DNA of 8,466 bases from an uncultured Pseudorhodoferax sp. (GTDB lineage Bacteria > Pseudomonadota > Gammaproteobacteria > Burkholderiales > Burkholderiaceae): the NCBI GenBank assembly GCA_913776795.1, contig CAJYRH010000049.1, positions 1 through 8,466 of the forward strand, given 5' to 3'. Below are positions 6,913 to 8,466 of the stretch, piece by piece. The notes under the pieces were generated by a model. It worked only from the letters and a program-made list of their open reading frames with translations, was not told the origin of the DNA and made no database searches. The stretch's first letter is position 1, and each line of letters opens with the position of its first letter. The position numbers and the translations under genes are program-made.

Positions 6913-7974
6913 TCAGCGGGCCGGCGCCTGCGCGCAAACGCGGGCCAGCGCTAGCGCCAGGCGCTGCAGGGCCTGCCAGCCGTCGGTCGGCCAGTCGGGC
7001 ACCTTGAGGCCCTTGACGATGCCGTCCACGGCATGGGCGCCATGCAGCAGCCGGGCCAGCGCGGCCGGTGTCAGGCGTGGCAGCACGCGCTCGAACAGGC
7101 GCTCCTTGATGCCCCAGACGCGCTGCTCGCGCAGCGCCATGGGCAAAGGCCGCCCGGCAGCCATGGCGTCCTTCACGCGCTTGAGCGCGCGGATGTCCTC
7201 GGCCAGCGTGTAGTGCACCAGCACGGCGGCCTCGCCCTCGGCCTGCAGGCCATCGAGCATGCGCTGCACGCGCAGCACCTGGCCGCCCAGCACGGCCTCC
7301 GACAGCTTGAAGACGTCGTAACGGGCCACGTTGAGCACGGCGCTCTCGACCTGCTCGAAACCAAGCTCGCCGGGTGGGTACAGCAGTGCCAGCTTGCTGA
7401 TCTCCTGGTGCGCGGCCAGCAGGTTGCCTTCCACGCGGTCGGCGAAGAACTGCAGCGTGCGCTGTCCTTCCTCGCCGGGCGCCACCTGCTGGCCCTGGGC
7501 CTTGAGGCGCTGGGCGATCCAGGCCGGCAGCGTGGCGCGCTCGATCGGGTCGATCTGCACCGTCACGCCATTGGCCTCCAGTGCGGCGAACCAGGCGCCG
7601 GTCCTGGTCTGGCGGTCCAGCCGCGGCAGGCTGATCAGCACCAACGTGCTGTCGTTGCCCTGCGCCTGCTCGGCCAACTGCTGCAATGCGGTGCTGCCGT
7701 CCTTGCCGGGCTTGCCCGAGGGGATGCGGATGTCCAGCAGCTGCTTGTCGGCGAACAGGCTCATGGCGCCGCCCGCGGCCAGCACGCCGGCCCAGTCGAA
7801 ATGCGCGCCCTGGACCGTGAAGACGCTGCGCTCGGTGTGGCCCTGGGCGCGTGCCGCGGCGCGGATGGCGTCGGCCGCCTCCTGCAGCAGCAGCGGCTCG
7901 TCGCCGTGCAGGGTGTAGAGCGAACGCAGGCCGCGCTGCAGCTGTTGCGGGAGTTGGGCCGGGGCCAGTTGCAT
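6913..7974 (-). CDS. holA: DNA polymerase III, delta subunit (clamp-loader wrench)
   Basis: HolA is the delta subunit of the replicative clamp loader. It opens the beta sliding clamp and works with the gamma/tau and delta-prime subunits. The 353-residue length fits (E. coli 343). The N-terminus ([31 protein letters not shown] in register, about residues 7-37) aligns with the conserved start of HolA, including the GDEPLLLQE segment in the AAA+-like domain, which lacks a working Walker A as expected for delta. The clamp-contacting region contains [10 protein letters not shown] (71-80). [19 protein letters not shown] (180-198) is the conserved domain II segment, followed by the helical collar domain with [16 protein letters not shown] (286-301). 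The start codon is well placed by homology, yet has no Shine-Dalgarno sequence: a GC-rich inverted repeat touches it. In related bacteria lptE usually lies directly upstream; here it does not. Confidence 0.95.
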   Translation of the reverse strand: MQLAPAQLPQQLQRGLRSLYTLHGDEPLLLQEAADAIRAAARAQGHTERSVFTVQGAHFDWAGVLAAGGAMSLFADKQLLDIRIPSGKPGKDGSTALQQLAEQAQGNDSTLVLISLPRLDRQTRTGAWFAALEANGVTVQIDPIERATLPAWIAQRLKAQGQQVAPGEEGQRTLQFFADRVEGNLLAAHQEISKLALLYPPGELGFEQVESAVLNVARYDVFKLSEAVLGGQVLRVQRMLDGLQAEGEAAVLVHYTLAEDIRALKRVKDAMAAGRPLPMALREQRVWGIKERLFERVLPRLTPAALARLLHGAHAVDGIVKGLKVPDWPTDGWQALQRLALALARVCAQAPAR

Positions 7975-8059
7975 TTCAGCGCCGCCCGGCCGCCCGAAGG
8001 CGCTGAAGCGCCCCCTCCAGGGGCAGCGAGACGCGAGGCGATGAGCGTGTGGGCAGCAT
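7975..8059. repeat. GC-rich intergenic repeat with nested hairpins (REP-like, Comamonadaceae style)
   Basis: Almost all of the 94-base gap between the amidinotransferase stop and the holA start is one structured element. TTCAGCGCC (7975-7983) is a perfect 9-base inverted copy of GGCGCTGAA (7999-8007). The second arm also takes part in a competing hairpin, GGCGC-TGAA-GCGCC (7999-8012), followed by CCCCT-CC-AGGGG (8012-8023). A GC-rich tail continues to about 8059. The layout (inverted GGCGCTGAA-type arms, then a CCCC/GGGG hairpin followed by GCAGCGAG) resembles dispersed intergenic repeats that I recall from Comamonadaceae genomes. Only one copy is in the window, so its repeat status is from memory of the pattern. 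No U-tract follows either hairpin, so it is not a classical intrinsic terminator. Confidence 0.6.
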
Positions 8060-8068
8060 GGCTGCAGT

Positions 8069-8439
8069 TTACGTGCCGAGTTCCAGCGCCAGACAGCGGG
8101 CGGAGCCGCCAGAGCGGCGGGATGCGTCCAACGGCACCACGCGGGCGCGGTAGCCGCGTTCCTCCAGATGTTGGCGCAGCGTGGCGCTGCAGTCGCCCAT
8201 GACCGGATCGCAGCCGATGCAGACGGCGTCGGCGGCCAACGGCTGCGCGTCCCCGTCGGGCACCTCGACCTGCTGCGTGCAGGCGATGTCCTGCACTGCG
8301 TCAGCCCTGCGGCGGGAGGCCCCGCCGCACCGCCAGCAGACGCAAGGCGTCAGCAGGCTCAGGCAGGTGTCCAGATGGTGCAAGCGCGGGTCGACCCGTT
8401 CCAAGGCCAGCACCGGCCGGAGCGCCACGGCCTGCGGCG
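8069..8439 (-). CDS. Amidinotransferase / arginine-deiminase-fold hydrolase, C-terminal part (5' truncated)
   Basis: The frame runs from the right edge of real sequence to a TAA at 8069-8071, about 122 residues. It resembles the C-terminal half of the guanidino-group-modifying superfamily (arginine deiminase, dimethylargininase and related amidinotransferases). The catalytic histidine motif HLDT is encoded at about 8366-8377 (minus strand), and the catalytic cysteine motif GGSARCL lies near the C-terminus (Cys codon at about 8093-8095). VEVPDGDAQPLAADAV and GYRARVVPLD fit the strands between them. The distance from HLDT to VEVPD matches the family, so no net indel is apparent. The linking segment is strikingly Cys-rich (CVCWRC), yet has the high third-position GC expected of real coding DNA. 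The true start lies beyond the window: the sequence to the right is adapter. A GTG at 8428 is open but is not a credible start because family-like sequence continues upstream. The substrate is unknown. Confidence 0.7.
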
Positions 8440-8466
8440 AGATCGGAAGAGCACACGTCTGAACTC
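8440..8466 (+). other. Illumina TruSeq adapter contamination
   Basis: The last 27 bases begin AGATCGGAAGAGC and continue with ACACGTCTGAACTC, identical to the start of the standard Illumina TruSeq Read 1 adapter. This is synthetic sequence left at the contig end by untrimmed read-through, not genomic DNA. The first base (8440) could by chance also be genomic. Confidence 0.97.

Noticed and set aside
8012..8023. CCCCT-CC-AGGGG hairpin as an intrinsic terminator for the amidinotransferase gene
   Set aside because: The stem is 5 bases and no run of T follows on the minus strand; it is better treated as part of the repeat element.
5460..8202. Two long plus-strand open frames opposite proA and holA
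   Set aside because: Antisense shadows with biased composition; both opposite-strand genes are complete and well supported by family motifs.
8181..8462. Plus-strand open frame running to the right end
   Set aside because: It reads into the adapter bases and is antisense to the amidinotransferase frame, which has family motifs.

Overview
The window is GC-rich, densely packed bacterial DNA. The proteins and the repeat style point to a betaproteobacterium of the order Burkholderiales, most likely family Comamonadaceae. That placement is an inference from codon use, the holA-proA pairing, and an intergenic GC-rich repeat of a kind I recall from Comamonadaceae; no rRNA or other strict marker is present.

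Left part, plus strand (1-2591): the 3' end of a TetR-family repressor gene is followed by a short-chain dehydrogenase/reductase (SDR) and then, 7 bases later, a MATE-family multidrug/toxin exporter. An 81-base gap separates the repressor from the SDR. It holds a perfect 7+7 inverted repeat (422-437) overlapping a plausible -10 element, the layout expected of a TetR-type operator. The simplest model is a small ligand-responsive module: the repressor controls an NADPH-dependent carbonyl reductase and perhaps the co-transcribed efflux pump.

Middle and right part, minus strand (reading right to left, 7974 down to 2592): holA (DNA polymerase III delta subunit), proA (gamma-glutamyl phosphate reductase), trkA and trkH (cytoplasmic regulatory and membrane subunits of the Trk potassium transporter). 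Gaps are 49, 31 and 8 bases, so the four could share transcripts. Proline synthesis and potassium uptake both serve osmotic adaptation, while holA is a replication gene that is probably only a neighbour. The MATE and trkH stop codons abut exactly (TGATCA, 2589-2594), leaving no intergenic terminator between the convergent units.

Right edge (7975-8466, minus strand): a roughly 85-base GC-rich repeat with nested hairpins sits against the holA start codon. Beyond it is the C-terminal part of an amidinotransferase/arginine-deiminase-fold protein. The final 27 bases (8440-8466) are Illumina TruSeq adapter, not genome, so the amidinotransferase gene is cut by an assembly artefact and the apparent reading frame through the end is not real.

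I see no CRISPR array, prophage, transposase, tRNA or rRNA. Most of the window is ordinary housekeeping DNA; the points worth a second look are the operator, the repeat in front of holA, the Ala/Pro insertions in TrkA and MATE, and the adapter contamination.
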